The notes under the pieces: model-generated
Database searches by the model: none
What the model was told of the DNA's origin: nothing
The model's input: only the letters and a program-made list of their open reading frames with translations
Source of the DNA: Clostridiales bacterium
GTDB lineage: Bacteria > Bacillota > Clostridia > Christensenellales > Aristaeellaceae
DNA: 64,000 nucleotides
NCBI GenBank assembly: GCA_017569285.1
Contig: CP069419.1
Span: 1,798,001-1,862,000, forward strand
Direction: 5' to 3'
In this document: in pieces, positions 8,020 through 17,372 of the stretch
Position numbering within the stretch: position 1 is the stretch's first letter
Layout: each line of letters opens with the position of its first letter
Position numbers and translations under genes: made by a program

Positions 8020-9855
8020 ATGAAAGGTATTACTTCCAAGGAACTGCGGAACGCCTGGATCCGTTTCTACGAGGAACGGGGCCATATCAATATCGGCGCG
8101 GTGTCGCTGATCGGCGACGGGAGCACCGGCGTTATGTTCAACGTGGCCGGCATGCAGCCGCTGATGCCCTACCTGCTGGGCAAGGAACATCCCTCCGGAA
8201 AGAAGCGCCTGTGCAACGTGCAGGGCTGCGTCCGTACGGTGGATATCGAAAGCGTCGGCGACCCGACCCATTTCACCTTCTTTGAGATGATGGGCAACTG
8301 GTCCCTGGGCGACTACTTCAAGAAGGAGAAGACCCAGTGGAGCTACGACCTGCTCACGCGGGTCTTCGGCCTGGACGGAAACGAGATCTGCTCCACCGTC
8401 TTCGAGGGCAACGACGCCGCTCCCCGGGATGAGGAGACCGCCAGCCTGCTGAAGGAAGTCGGCATCAAGCCGGAGCATATCTTCTACCTGCCCAAGAGCG
8501 ACAACTGGTGGGAGCTGGAAGGTACGACCGGTACGCCCTGCGGCCCTGACAACGAGTGGTTCTACCCGCGGCACAACAAGGCCTGCGGCCCGAACTGCGG
8601 CCCGGCCTGCGGCTGCGGCCGGTATGTCGAGATCGGCAACGACGTGTATATGCAGTATGTGAAGAACGCCGACGGGTACGCCCCGCTGGCCAACAAGAAC
8701 GTGGACACCGGCTTCGGCCTGGACCGCATGCTGGCTTTCCTCAACGGCCTCACCGACGGCTACAAGACCGACCTGTTCTGGCCGGTTATCGAGCATCTCG
8801 AGGAGAGATCGGGGAAGAAATATGACGAGGATCCCGAAGCGCAGAAGGCCATGCGCATCGTCGCGGACCACATCCGCACCTCCACGATGCTCATCGGCGA
8901 CGTGAACGGCATCCTGCCGTCCAACGTCGGCGCCGGCTATATCCTGCGCCGCCTGCTCCGCCGCGCCATCCGGTACACCCGGCAGCTGGGCCTCGAGTCC
9001 TCCGTGCTGGCGGAGGTCAGCAAGATCTTCATCGAGCAGATCTACGACGAAGCGTATCCGCTGCTGGTGGAGAAGGAAGCCTACATCCTGGACGAAATCA
9101 TGAAGGAGGCCGCCCGCTTTGAGGCGACGCTGGTCACCGGCATGAAGGAGTTCAACAAGTGCATCACCGGCATCCGCCGCAAGAATGAGTTCATGGCCCA
9201 GAAGGATCCGGCCTACCAGCCGGAAACCGAAATCAGCGGCAAGCAGGCCTTCCGCCTGTACGACACCTACGGCTTCCCGCTGGAACTGACCGAGGAACTG
9301 GCGGCCGAGGAAGGCCTCACCGTGGACGCGAAGGGCTTTGCCGAAGCGTTCAAGGAACACCAAGCCATCAGCAAGCAGGAAGGCGCGGCCAAGGGCGGCC
9401 TGACCGAGCGGAACGAAGAAACCGCCAAGCTGCACACCGCGACCCACCTGCTCCAGGCGGCCCTGCGCAAGGTCCTGGGCGACGAAGTGGCCCAGAAGGG
9501 TTCCAACATCACCACCGAGCGCCTGCGCTTCGACTTCAGCTTCGGCCGGAAGATGACTCCCGAAGAGATCGCGGAAGTGGAACGTCTGGTCAACGTGGCG
9601 ATCGACGCCCATGTGCCGGTGGTCTGCGAGGAAATGACCGTGCAGGAAGCCAAGGACAAGGGCGCCATCGGCCTGTTCGAGAGCAAGTACGGCGAGAAGG
9701 TCCGCACCTACAAGATGGGCGAGTATTCCTTCGAAATCTGCGGCGGCCCCCACGCGGCCAACACCGGAGACCTGGGCTCCTTCAAGATTCAGAAGGAAGA
9801 ATCCTCCTCTGCCGGCGTGCGCCGCATCAAGGCGACCATCGCGCCGAAGGCGTAA
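8020..9855 (+). CDS. alaS: Alanyl-tRNA synthetase, short form lacking the C-terminal domain
   Basis: This enzyme charges tRNA-Ala and removes mischarged Ser or Gly. The N-terminal class II catalytic core (about 1-240) and tRNA-recognition domain (to about 440) are recognisable. The second-additional (editing) domain keeps both halves of its zinc site: HTATH near residue 472 and CGGPH near residue 575. The protein stops soon after, at 611 residues, where typical bacterial AlaRS (about 870) continues into the C-Ala/DHHA1 domain. ATG at 8020 is preferred over TTG at 8014 because GGAAGGAG lies 7 bases before it. The short form could be the only AlaRS or a second copy; the window cannot tell. Confidence 0.9.
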   Translation: MKGITSKELRNAWIRFYEERGHINIGAVSLIGDGSTGVMFNVAGMQPLMPYLLGKEHPSGKKRLCNVQGCVRTVDIESVGDPTHFTFFEMMGNWSLGDYFKKEKTQWSYDLLTRVFGLDGNEICSTVFEGNDAAPRDEETASLLKEVGIKPEHIFYLPKSDNWWELEGTTGTPCGPDNEWFYPRHNKACGPNCGPACGCGRYVEIGNDVYMQYVKNADGYAPLANKNVDTGFGLDRMLAFLNGLTDGYKTDLFWPVIEHLEERSGKKYDEDPEAQKAMRIVADHIRTSTMLIGDVNGILPSNVGAGYILRRLLRRAIRYTRQLGLESSVLAEVSKIFIEQIYDEAYPLLVEKEAYILDEIMKEAARFEATLVTGMKEFNKCITGIRRKNEFMAQKDPAYQPETEISGKQAFRLYDTYGFPLELTEELAAEEGLTVDAKGFAEAFKEHQAISKQEGAAKGGLTERNEETAKLHTATHLLQAALRKVLGDEVAQKGSNITTERLRFDFSFGRKMTPEEIAEVERLVNVAIDAHVPVVCEEMTVQEAKDKGAIGLFESKYGEKVRTYKMGEYSFEICGGPHAANTGDLGSFKIQKEESSSAGVRRIKATIAPKA

Positions 9856-9873
9856 GCCGGGAAGGCATGTCCC

Positions 9874-10440
9874 ATGTATTTTGATCCTGAGAAAGAGAAT
9901 GCCCGCCTGCGGGAGGTGCAGGCTTCGTCGGAGGATATCTTTGACGGAGTGGTCCTCCATGTGAAGCGGGATATGGTGACCCTGCCGAACGGCGCGGAAG
10001 CCGTGCGGGAAGTGATCCGCCACATCGGCGCGGTCTGCGTGATTCCCGTGCTGGACAATGGCGACGTGATCATGGAACGCCAGTTCCGCTATCCGCTGGA
10101 CCGGGTGATCCTGGAGATCCCCGCCGGCAAGCTGGACGCGGCGAATGAGGACCGGCTTTCCGCCATCCAGCGGGAGCTGCGGGAAGAGACCGGCTACACC
10201 GCCGACAGCTGGCAGGAGATCGGGCCCTTCCATCCCGCCCCGGCATACAGCGATGAGTACATCACCATGTACCTGGCCCGCGGGCTCCACCGGGGCGCGC
10301 AGGACCTGGACGCGGATGAATTCCTGGATGTGTACACGGTCCCGCTGAAGGACCTGGTGCAGGACGTCATGGACGGAAAGATTTCCGATGCCAAGACCCA
10401 GGTGTGCGTGCTGAAAGCCGCTCGGATCCTGGGCATATAA
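9874..10440 (+). CDS. NUDIX hydrolase, ADP-ribose pyrophosphatase-like
   Basis: The protein has 188 residues. The Nudix box runs from GKLDAANE to RELREETGY, giving the metal-binding RE and EE residues; the first spacing is one residue longer than the standard GX5E. An upstream IGAVCVIPVLDNGDVIMERQ strand and a downstream PAYSDEYITMYLA segment fit the ADP-ribose pyrophosphatase branch, which hydrolyses ADP-ribose to AMP and ribose 5-phosphate. It starts at ATG after GGGAAGG. It sits 18 bases behind alaS and 9 bases ahead of ftsY, so it is probably cotranscribed. Exact substrate preference is inferred. Confidence 0.9.
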   Translation: MYFDPEKENARLREVQASSEDIFDGVVLHVKRDMVTLPNGAEAVREVIRHIGAVCVIPVLDNGDVIMERQFRYPLDRVILEIPAGKLDAANEDRLSAIQRELREETGYTADSWQEIGPFHPAPAYSDEYITMYLARGLHRGAQDLDADEFLDVYTVPLKDLVQDVMDGKISDAKTQVCVLKAARILGI

Positions 10441-10449
10441 GGAGAAGCG

Positions 10450-11364
10450 ATGAGCGAAGAGAAGAAAAAGGGATTGTTTGCCCGCCTGCGGGAAGGCTTG
10501 AGCAAAACGCGGGGCAACATGACCGAGAAAGTCGACGATATGGTCCGGGAAAACCGGAAGATCGACGAGGATTTCTATGAGGAGCTGGAGGACATCCTCC
10601 TGATGGCCGACTGCGGGCTGAAGGCGACGACCGTGATGATCGACGACCTGCGCAACCGGGTCAAGGCTGGCAAGGTGAAGGATGCCGCCGAAGCCCGGGA
10701 GATGCTCAAGCAGATCATGGTGGAGCAGATGGATATTCCGCGCCCGCCGCTGAAGTGGCCCATGGTCATGCTGATGGTCGGCGTCAACGGCGTCGGCAAA
10801 ACCACCACGATCGGCAAGCTGGCCCTGCGGTTCCAGTCCATCGGGCGCAAGGTGATGCTGTGTGCGGGCGATACGTTCCGCGCGGCGGCGGCCGAGCAGC
10901 TCACCGTGTGGGCGGAGCGCGCGCGGGTGCCGATCATCAAGCACGCGGAAGGCGCGGATCCCGCGGCAGTCGTGTTTGACGCGATCCGCAGCGCGAAGGC
11001 GCAGCAGGCGGACCTGCTGATTATCGATACGGCGGGCCGGCTGCACAACAAGAAGAACCTTATGGATGAACTGAGCAAGATGCGCCGGGTCATCGACCGG
11101 GAGTACCCGGAAGCGGATACCCGCTGCATCCTGGCCCTGGACGCGACCACCGGCCAGAACGGGCTGATCCAGGCCCGGGCATTTAAGGAGGTCGCCGAGA
11201 TCGGCGGCATCATCCTGACGAAGCTGGACGGCACCGCCAAGGGCGGCATCGCGCTGGCGATCCGGCAGGAGCTGGAGGTGCCGGTGTGGTATATCGGCGT
11301 CGGCGAGGGAATTGACGATTTACAGCCCTTCAACGCGAAGGACTTTGTGGATGCACTATTCTGA
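10450..11364 (+). CDS. ftsY: Signal recognition particle receptor FtsY
   Basis: FtsY is the SRP-GTPase that docks ribosome/SRP complexes at the membrane. It has 304 residues with a short basic/acidic N-terminus, an N-domain helical bundle (to about 100) and an NG GTPase domain. Its motifs are [10 protein letters not shown] (111-120), [16 protein letters not shown] and TKLDG. The long acidic A-domain of the E. coli protein is absent, as usual in Gram-positives. It follows the NUDIX gene by 9 bases and precedes glyS by 28, suggesting one transcript. Confidence 0.97.
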   Translation: MSEEKKKGLFARLREGLSKTRGNMTEKVDDMVRENRKIDEDFYEELEDILLMADCGLKATTVMIDDLRNRVKAGKVKDAAEAREMLKQIMVEQMDIPRPPLKWPMVMLMVGVNGVGKTTTIGKLALRFQSIGRKVMLCAGDTFRAAAAEQLTVWAERARVPIIKHAEGADPAAVVFDAIRSAKAQQADLLIIDTAGRLHNKKNLMDELSKMRRVIDREYPEADTRCILALDATTGQNGLIQARAFKEVAEIGGIILTKLDGTAKGGIALAIRQELEVPVWYIGVGEGIDDLQPFNAKDFVDALF

Positions 11365-11392
11365 TACTGGAGAAAGACGGAGGAATACGACA

Positions 11393-12772
11393 ATGGCTGA
11401 ACTGACCATGGACAAGCTGGTAGCGCTGTGCAAAAACCGGGGATTCATCTTCGCGGGAAGTGAAATCTACGGCGGCCTGGCCAACACCTGGGACTACGGC
11501 CCGCTGGGTGTGGAATTCAAGAACAACGTGAAAAAGGCCTGGTGGCAGAAATTCGTGCAGGAAAGCAAGTATAACACCGGACTGGACTGCGCGATCCTGA
11601 TGAACCGGGAAGTCTGGGTGGCCAGCGGCCATGTGGGCGGCTTCAACGATCCCCTGATGGACTGCAAAGCCTGTAAGGCCCGCTTCCGTGCGGACAAGCT
11701 CATCGAGGACTTCACCCAGGGCGCGGAAACCGGCGACGGCTGGACCAACGCGGAGCTGGAAAAGTTCATCGCGGAGCATGACATCGTCTGCCCGGTGTGC
11801 GGCAAGAAGGACTTCACCGGCATCCGGCAGTTCAACCTGATGTTCAAGACCTTCGCGGGCGTGAACGAGGACAGCGCCAACGAGATCTACCTGCGTCCGG
11901 AAACGGCCCAGGGTATCTTCGTCAACTTCCAGAACGCCATGCGCACCACCCGGAAAAAGCTGCCGGCCGGTATTGCCCAGATTGGCAAATCCTTCCGGAA
12001 TGAAATCACCCCCGGTAACTTCATCTTCCGCGTCCGTGAGTTCGAGCAGATGGAACTGGAGTTCTTCTGCAAGCCCGGCGAGGACCTGGAATGGTTCAAC
12101 TACTGGCGCTCCTTCTGCCGCGACTGGCTGCTGAGCCTGGGCATCAGGGAAGAGAGCCTGCGCCTGCGCGACCATGAGCCCGAGAAGCTGGCCTTCTACA
12201 GCAAGGCGACCACGGACTTTGAGTTCCTGTTCCCCTTCGGCTGGGGCGAGCTGTGGGGCGTGGCGGACCGGACCGACTACGACCTGACCCAGCACCAGAA
12301 CCACTCCGGCAAGAGCATGGAGTACCTGGATCCGGTGACCAACGAGCGGTACATCCCGTACTGCATCGAGCCGTCCCTGGGCGTGGACCGGATGGTCCTG
12401 GCCTTCCTGTGCAACGCCTATGACGAGGAAGAGCTCGAGGGCGGCGACGTCCGCACCGTGCTGCACCTGCATCCGGCGCTGGCGCCCTTCAAGGCGGCGG
12501 TCCTGCCCCTGCAGAAGAACAAGCTGGGCGAGCTGGCCGGCCAGATCCACGCTGACCTGGCGAAGTACTTCCCCGTGGATTACGATGAAACCGGATCCAT
12601 CGGCAAGCGGTACCGCCGGCAGGATGAAATCGGCACGCCCTTCAGCATCTGCGTGGACTTCGAGACGGAGGAGACCCAGAGTGTCACCATCCGCGACCGC
12701 GACACCATGCAGCAGGAGCGCGTGAAGCTGTGCGACGTGCGCAAGTACATCGAGGACCGGATGCGGTTCTGA
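11393..12772 (+). CDS. glyS: Glycyl-tRNA synthetase, homodimeric class II type
   Basis: This enzyme charges tRNA-Gly. It has 459 residues and is of the single-chain alpha2 type, not the glyQ/glyS tetramer. Motif 1/2 features include [10 protein letters not shown] and [10 protein letters not shown], motif 3 is GVDRMVLAF near residue 345, and the C-terminal anticodon-binding domain follows. A CxxC pair (CKAC, CPVC) in the insertion suggests a zinc-ribbon-like element. ATG at 11393 was chosen because ACGGAGGA lies 8 bases upstream; the longer reading would overlap ftsY. A terminator follows. A tRNA-Gly gene lies elsewhere in the window (61936-62009). Confidence 0.96.
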   Translation: MAELTMDKLVALCKNRGFIFAGSEIYGGLANTWDYGPLGVEFKNNVKKAWWQKFVQESKYNTGLDCAILMNREVWVASGHVGGFNDPLMDCKACKARFRADKLIEDFTQGAETGDGWTNAELEKFIAEHDIVCPVCGKKDFTGIRQFNLMFKTFAGVNEDSANEIYLRPETAQGIFVNFQNAMRTTRKKLPAGIAQIGKSFRNEITPGNFIFRVREFEQMELEFFCKPGEDLEWFNYWRSFCRDWLLSLGIREESLRLRDHEPEKLAFYSKATTDFEFLFPFGWGELWGVADRTDYDLTQHQNHSGKSMEYLDPVTNERYIPYCIEPSLGVDRMVLAFLCNAYDEEELEGGDVRTVLHLHPALAPFKAAVLPLQKNKLGELAGQIHADLAKYFPVDYDETGSIGKRYRRQDEIGTPFSICVDFETEETQSVTIRDRDTMQQERVKLCDVRKYIEDRMRF

Positions 12773-12787
12773 TTCCCATAACAATCC

Positions 12788-12821
12788 CGGCCGCAGGCAT
12801 TTGCCCGCGGCCGTTTTCGTT
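12788..12821 (+). terminator. Terminator of the alaS-ftsY-glyS transcript
   Basis: A CGGCCGC / GCGGCCG stem is followed by TTTTCGTT, 16 bases after the glyS stop. Confidence 0.75.
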
Positions 12822-12822
12822 A

Positions 12823-12849
12823 AACACAAGGGGACGGTCCTTTTGTGTT
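12823..12849. repeat. REP-like palindrome upstream of the transposase gene
   Basis: AACACAA and TTGTGTT arms enclose the core GGGGACGGTCC. Allowing two G-T wobbles, the stem is 12 bp with a CGG loop. The same core recurs three times downstream of the transposase gene. The palindrome ends inside the -35 hexamer of that gene. Confidence 0.8.
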
Positions 12850-12876
12850 GACGATGCAGGCGCGATACGGTACAAT
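12848..12876 (+). promoter_or_regulatory. Promoter of the REP-associated transposase gene
   Basis: TTGACG (12848-12853), a 17-bp spacer and TACAAT (12871-12876). The -35 overlaps the end of the REP-like palindrome, so protein binding there could repress the gene. Confidence 0.65.
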
Positions 12877-12893
12877 TGAGTGGGTGATGAGGA

Positions 12894-13628
12894 ATGGCAC
12901 GAACTGCAAGAAAACTTTGTGAAAGCAATATTTATCATGTGATGCTTCGGGCAGTCAACCGTCAGCAGATCTTCCTGGATGAGGAAGACAGGGAGTTTTT
13001 CCTTCATATCCTGGTACAATGCAGGGAGATCAGTCAGTTTTCCGTTTATGCATACTGCCTGATGGGAAACCATGTTCATTTGCTGCTGCAGACAGGGGAG
13101 GAGCCCCTTCCGCAAGTCATGAAAAGAATCGGAACAAGGTTTGTCGTATGGTACAATGCGAAGTACTCCCGGACAGGTCATCTTTTCCAGGATCGCTACA
13201 GAAGTGAGCCTGTACAGGACAACGCCTATTTTCTTACTGTGCTTCGTTATATCCTGTATAATCCGGTGAAAGCGGGTATCTGCAAAGCTGCGGATCAGTA
13301 TCCTTTCAGCAGCGCACGGGATTATTTCAATGGTGGTGGAATTACGGATACTTCCTTTGCGGAAGAAATGACCGGAAAGCAGGCGCTGCTGGATTTCCTG
13401 AAAATGCCGTCAGATGATGCTTGCATGGATGAAACACCTTCAAGATTGAATGAGAGGGATGCGAAGGATATTATTCTGGAGACTGCCGGCGGGAAAGACA
13501 TGGCTGACTGCCAGCGTATAATCGCAAGCCATCCGGATCATTATGTGCCGATCCTCCGGAAATCCGGATTATCGATACGCCAGATCAGCCGCTTAACAGG
13601 GTTAAGTATCGGGATCGTCAGAAAATAG
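12894..13628 (+). CDS. REP-associated tyrosine transposase (RAYT, Y1/IS200-like fold)
   Basis: This single-strand DNA HUH nuclease family nicks at REP-type hairpins. The HUH motif is H60-V61-H62 in GNHVHLLL. The candidate catalytic tyrosine lies in RYILYNP (about 118-124), followed by the typical PVKAGI. The protein has 244 residues and ends with a helix-turn-helix-like segment (about 220-244). It is intact and is flanked by palindromes with the core GGGGACGGTCC, the usual RAYT/REP arrangement. Base composition is clearly more AT-rich than in glyS, which suggests horizontal origin. RAYTs are generally domesticated and do not move as classical insertion sequences. Confidence 0.92.
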   Translation: MARTARKLCESNIYHVMLRAVNRQQIFLDEEDREFFLHILVQCREISQFSVYAYCLMGNHVHLLLQTGEEPLPQVMKRIGTRFVVWYNAKYSRTGHLFQDRYRSEPVQDNAYFLTVLRYILYNPVKAGICKAADQYPFSSARDYFNGGGITDTSFAEEMTGKQALLDFLKMPSDDACMDETPSRLNERDAKDIILETAGGKDMADCQRIIASHPDHYVPILRKSGLSIRQISRLTGLSIGIVRK

Positions 13629-13657
13629 AGAACAACGAACAGCAACACAGCAACACA

Positions 13658-13674
13658 GGGGGACGGTCCTTTTG
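13658..13674 (+). repeat. REP core copy downstream of the transposase
   Basis: GGGGGACGGTCCTTTTG, a direct copy of the core found upstream of the transposase, here without its own right arm. Confidence 0.75.
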
Positions 13675-13738
13675 AACAGCACAGGGGGACGGTCCTTTTG
13701 TGCATATGTGCACAAAAGGACCGTCCCCCTGTGCTGTT
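13675..13738. repeat. Perfect 30-bp inverted repeat made of two REP cores
   Basis: The arms at 13675-13704 and 13709-13738 are exact reverse complements separated by TATG. Each arm carries AACAGCACA, GGGGGACGGTCC and TTTTGTGCA. Together with the copy at 13658 this gives two direct and one inverted core downstream of the transposase, like a BIME. It may also act as the transposase terminator. Confidence 0.9.
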
Positions 13739-13767
13739 GCTGTTGCGTCCCCCCTGCATTGTTTCGG

Positions 13768-13805
13768 GAAAAAAAGTGGGAACGGACAGGTATGTGTCCG
13801 TTCCC
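13768..13805 (-). terminator. Terminator of the first sugar-transport operon
   Basis: GGGAACGGACA / TGTCCGTTCCC stem. On the minus strand it is followed by AC and a run of seven T. Confidence 0.85.
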
Positions 13806-13827
13806 GGGGTTTATAGGAGGTTTCCTC

Positions 13828-15360
13828 TTACTTCATGTAGCGGTCGTAGGCAGCCTGGTAAACCGCCAGTACGTCGGCCAGGCCCATCTTTTCCACCTGG
13901 GCGGCATAGTCTTCGAACTTGTCCAGCGGCTCGACACCCATGATGAACTTGTCGATCATTTCGTTCACGTAGGTTTCGATTTCGGTGTACTTCTCGTTGA
14001 TGATGCCCTGTTCGTCATTGGTGAAGGCCAGCGTCGGGAACGCGTCGCCGATGTGTCCTTCCTGCTCGTAGATATCGCGGATGCGGTTGACCTCGTCGCT
14101 GACGAAGGCGCGTTCATAGCGGGCGTCCTGCAGCAGGGTCAGCATGCTCTGGATCCCGAAGGAACGCAGCGCGTCCTGGGGAGACAGGCCGTCGGGGTTG
14201 TTCATGATCAGGTCGGAGTACTTGTAGTCGCCGTCCACGATGTTGAAGTGCTGGCCTTCCACGCCGAAGTTCATCAGGATCATGCCTTCCTCGCTGTAGA
14301 CGTAGTCCAGCAGCTTCAGGGCCGCCTTCTTCTGCTCCTCGCTTGCGCCGACGTAGATACCGGCGTTCCAGTCTTCATCCACGGTGATGGGCTGCAGCTG
14401 GTCGCGGGTCTCGCTGATTCCGGTGGGGCCTTCCGGGGGCACCGCGCCGACGATGTTGATGTCGCTTTCCACGTTCTTGAACAGGTTGCCGACGTTGTCA
14501 ATGTAAGCGCTCCAGTCATAGCTCATGAACACCTGGTTGTTGGTCCATGCGCTGTACCAGGAAGTTTTGTCGCGGGTGAGGTATTCCTTGTCGAGCAGGC
14601 CTTCCGCATAGCAGCGGGCCAGCCATTCCAGCGCGTCCTTCATCCGGGGATCTGTCGCGCCGAACTTCACTTTTCCGTCCTCCGCGAAGAAGGTTTCGGC
14701 GATTCCCCAGTTGTCGATGAAGTGGATCACATTCTCGCGGTTGGTGCTGCCGTTCTTGCGCACGGCGAAGGGGATTTCATCCGCTTCCCCGTTTCCGTTG
14801 GGGTCGCCTTCCTTAATGGCCTTGAAGACGTTGTACAGGTCCTCGGTGGTCTTCGGGGTTTCCAGGTTCAGCTTGTCCAGCCAGTCCTGGCGCCAGAAGA
14901 AGAGCTTGCCGGCGGTGATGGCCGTGCGCTGTCCGATGAACCGCATGTTGCCGTCCGCGTCGGAGACCTTCCGGCGGATTTCCGGATCGCTGTACACCTT
15001 CCACAGGTTCGGCGTGTCGGTCTCGTTGACCAGCTCATTCAGCGGAATCCACGCGTCCTTGTAGAGCAGCAGGTCCTTTGCCTTGTACTGCACGATGGTG
15101 GGAATATCGGTGCTGGCCATCAGCAGGCCGTATTTCTCCGCCAGGTTCTCGGTCGGTGCGGAGATGATGTTGATGTTGATCCCCAGTTTTTCCTGCAGGA
15201 TGTCAATGGTCATCAGGCCGTTGCGGAAGGGCATGTTCTCGCGGTCGGAACCCCAGATGGAAATCGTGACGGGTTCATCCGCGGATGCCGTGGCGGCAAA
15301 AGCCAGCGGGAGCAGGGCGACTGCCAGGAGCAGCGCCAGGAGACGGGAAATGTGTTTCAT
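13828..15360 (-). CDS. Extracellular solute-binding protein, LplA-like
   Basis: This is the substrate-capture component of a carbohydrate ABC importer. The 510-residue precursor begins with a Sec signal peptide (about 1-28, cleavage after ATASA) and has no lipobox cysteine, so anchoring is unclear. The body (VTISIWGSD..., then alternating lobes) fits the cluster-1 sugar-binding fold seen with LplB/LplC permeases. ATG at 15360 has AAGGAGGAG upstream; the longer frame to 15393 would include the ribosome binding site. It is last in a leftward operon after two permeases. No ATPase gene is linked, so a shared MsmX-type ATPase is likely. The substrate is unknown. Confidence 0.9.
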   Translation of the reverse strand: MKHISRLLALLLAVALLPLAFAATASADEPVTISIWGSDRENMPFRNGLMTIDILQEKLGININIISAPTENLAEKYGLLMASTDIPTIVQYKAKDLLLYKDAWIPLNELVNETDTPNLWKVYSDPEIRRKVSDADGNMRFIGQRTAITAGKLFFWRQDWLDKLNLETPKTTEDLYNVFKAIKEGDPNGNGEADEIPFAVRKNGSTNRENVIHFIDNWGIAETFFAEDGKVKFGATDPRMKDALEWLARCYAEGLLDKEYLTRDKTSWYSAWTNNQVFMSYDWSAYIDNVGNLFKNVESDINIVGAVPPEGPTGISETRDQLQPITVDEDWNAGIYVGASEEQKKAALKLLDYVYSEEGMILMNFGVEGQHFNIVDGDYKYSDLIMNNPDGLSPQDALRSFGIQSMLTLLQDARYERAFVSDEVNRIRDIYEQEGHIGDAFPTLAFTNDEQGIINEKYTEIETYVNEMIDKFIMGVEPLDKFEDYAAQVEKMGLADVLAVYQAAYDRYMK

Positions 15361-15428
15361 GGTTTCTCCTCCTTTTATATTGGTGAATATCAAAACCCCA
15401 GCCTCCGGGGGTCAGACCGAAAGGAAGG

Positions 15429-16322
15429 TCACTCCTTCACGGAGCCGATCAGCACACCCTTCACGAAGTAGCGCTGCACAAAGGGATAGATGCACAGCAT
15501 CGGCAGCATGGCCACCACGATGGTGGCGTATTTGATTCCCTCTGCCATCACATTTTCCGTGCTGCTGGAATTCTCCACAATCTCATTCAGCAGAACCACC
15601 TGCCGCAGGATGATCTGCAGCGGATACAGCTCTGGCTTGCTCAGGTACAGCACCGCGGTAAAGTAACTGTTCCAGTGGGCAACGGCGTAAAACATGCCGA
15701 TGGTCATCAGGCTGGCCAGGCTCAGCGGCAGCACGATGCGGAACAGCACGCCGAAGTCCCGGCACCCGTCCAGTTCCGCGGCTTCCACCAGGCTCTGGGG
15801 AATCTGCATGAAGAACGTGCGCATCAGGATCATGTTGTAGGTGCTGACCGCGCCCGGCAGCAGGATGGCCCAGATGGTGTTCAGCAGCCGCAGCTCCCGG
15901 ATCACCAGGAAGGTCGGGATCATGCCGCCGTTGAAGAACATGGTGAAGGTGCACATCAGGGTAAAGAAGCGGCGGCCCACCATCTTTTTCTGGCTCAGCG
16001 CCCAGGCGCCGAACACGGTCAGGACCAGGTTGATGACGGTTCCGAGACCGGTATACAGCAGGGTATTCCCGTAGCTCTGCCACAGCAGCGGATACTGGAA
16101 TACCTTCTGGTAGGCTTTCACATGCGCGTCTACCGGGATAAACACCACGTCCCCCCGCAGGATGGCCGTTTCCTCGGAGAAGGAGGCGGCGATCACGTAA
16201 AGCACGGGGTACAGCATGATGAAGCTGATCGCCAGCAGGATGATGGTATTGGCGGCCAGGAATATCCGCCGGCTGGCCGAAACCCGAATCCCGTGGGGAT
16301 GGTATGCTGATATCTGATCCAT
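15429..16322 (-). CDS. Carbohydrate ABC transporter permease, LplC/YtcP-like
   Basis: This 297-residue inner-membrane permease has about six hydrophobic helices, the first near residues 22-45. The cytoplasmic EAA loop reads EAAELDGCRDFGVLFRIVLPLS (about 195-216) and would contact the ATPase. The C-terminus FVKGVLIGSVKE is typical of YtcP-like CUT1 permeases. It starts at ATG with GGAGGAGATACAG upstream. It lies between the LplB-type permease and the binding protein, with spacings of 37 and 68 bases. Confidence 0.92.
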   Translation of the reverse strand: MDQISAYHPHGIRVSASRRIFLAANTIILLAISFIMLYPVLYVIAASFSEETAILRGDVVFIPVDAHVKAYQKVFQYPLLWQSYGNTLLYTGLGTVINLVLTVFGAWALSQKKMVGRRFFTLMCTFTMFFNGGMIPTFLVIRELRLLNTIWAILLPGAVSTYNMILMRTFFMQIPQSLVEAAELDGCRDFGVLFRIVLPLSLASLMTIGMFYAVAHWNSYFTAVLYLSKPELYPLQIILRQVVLLNEIVENSSSTENVMAEGIKYATIVVAMLPMLCIYPFVQRYFVKGVLIGSVKE

Positions 16323-16359
16323 CTGTATCTCCTCCGCATCCTCTGCCTGCGCGGCGTTC

Positions 16360-17280
16360 TCACCAAAGGCTTGTTTCGCTGTAGCGGCGGCTCAGCCAGT
16401 TGGCAAAGATCACCAGCGCGAAGCCGGTCACGCTCTGGAACATGCCCACGGCGGTCGCGTAGCTGTATTCCCCGCCCTTCAGGCCGCGGCGGTAAACATA
16501 GGTGCCGATGACGTCACTGGTTTCCAGGTTCGCGTTGTTCTGCAGCAGCAGGATGGTTTCATACCCGGCGTCCATCATATGGCCCAGCCGCATGATCAGC
16601 AGCACCACGATGGTTCCGGCAATCCCGGGCAGCGTGATATGCCACATCCGGCGGAGGTATCCGCCGCCGTCCACCATGCAGGCTTCGTACAGCTCGCCGT
16701 TGATTCCGCTGATGGCAGCCAGGAAGATGATGGAGTTCCAGCCGATGTTCTTCCACAGCTGCATCAGGGTATAGATCGGGCGGAACGCTTCCGGCTGGAC
16801 CAGGAAATACTGCCGTTCCCCGCCCAGGGCCGCGATCAGGTTGTTGATGATTCCGCTGGAGGGAGACAGGAACTGGACCACCATGCTGGCGATCACCACG
16901 CTGGAAACAAAATAGGGAAGGTAGGTAATCGTTTGGGTGACCTTTTTGAACCGGCGGTTCTGCACCTCGTTGAGCAGCAGCGCGAGGATAATGGACGCCG
17001 GGAAGTTGAACAGCAGGTCATACAGGTTGATCAGCAGGGTGTTGCGGAGCAGCCGCCACAGGTAAATGGAATTGAAGAACTGCCGGAAGTATTTGAACCC
17101 CACCCAGGGGCTTTTTTCAAATCCGAGGAAGGCGTTGAAATCCTTGAAGGCGATGGAAAGGCCCAGCATCGGCGCGTAACGGAATATGACATAATAAAGA
17201 AAGACGGGCAAAAACATCAGGTACAGGTATCTGGACGCCCAGATCCTGCGCCTCAGCAGCGCGCCTTTTGATCTATGCAT
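16360..17280 (-). CDS. Sugar ABC transporter permease, LplB-like
   Basis: This is the second permease subunit (306 residues from the preferred start). Helices begin at YLYLMFLPVFLYYVIF, and the EAA loop YEACMVDGGGYLRRMWHITLPG identifies it as an ABC importer permease. ATG at 17280 is preferred over a start at 17310 because GGAGGTG lies 5 bases before it. It is the first gene of the operon and lies 92 bases downstream of the AraC-type sensor gene, which probably controls it. Confidence 0.92.
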   Translation of the reverse strand: MHRSKGALLRRRIWASRYLYLMFLPVFLYYVIFRYAPMLGLSIAFKDFNAFLGFEKSPWVGFKYFRQFFNSIYLWRLLRNTLLINLYDLLFNFPASIILALLLNEVQNRRFKKVTQTITYLPYFVSSVVIASMVVQFLSPSSGIINNLIAALGGERQYFLVQPEAFRPIYTLMQLWKNIGWNSIIFLAAISGINGELYEACMVDGGGYLRRMWHITLPGIAGTIVVLLIMRLGHMMDAGYETILLLQNNANLETSDVIGTYVYRRGLKGGEYSYATAVGMFQSVTGFALVIFANWLSRRYSETSLW

Positions 17281-17372
17281 TTTGCCACCTCCATGCTCTG
17301 AAGGTAGCACATGTTTTCCGGCCGGACTATCCGCAATTCCGCCAAACCGGTTTCAGAAATGATGAAAGGGGA

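Noticed and set aside
12823-13738. A CRISPR array or IS200 insertion sequence around the transposase
   Set aside because: The repeats are palindromic cores in both orientations without regular spacers, and the enzyme has RAYT features and no IS200 end structure or tnpB.
13672-15471. A 599-codon plus-strand frame over the first binding-protein gene
   Set aside because: It begins in the REP palindromes and is antisense to an intact binding protein with signal peptide and ribosome binding site.
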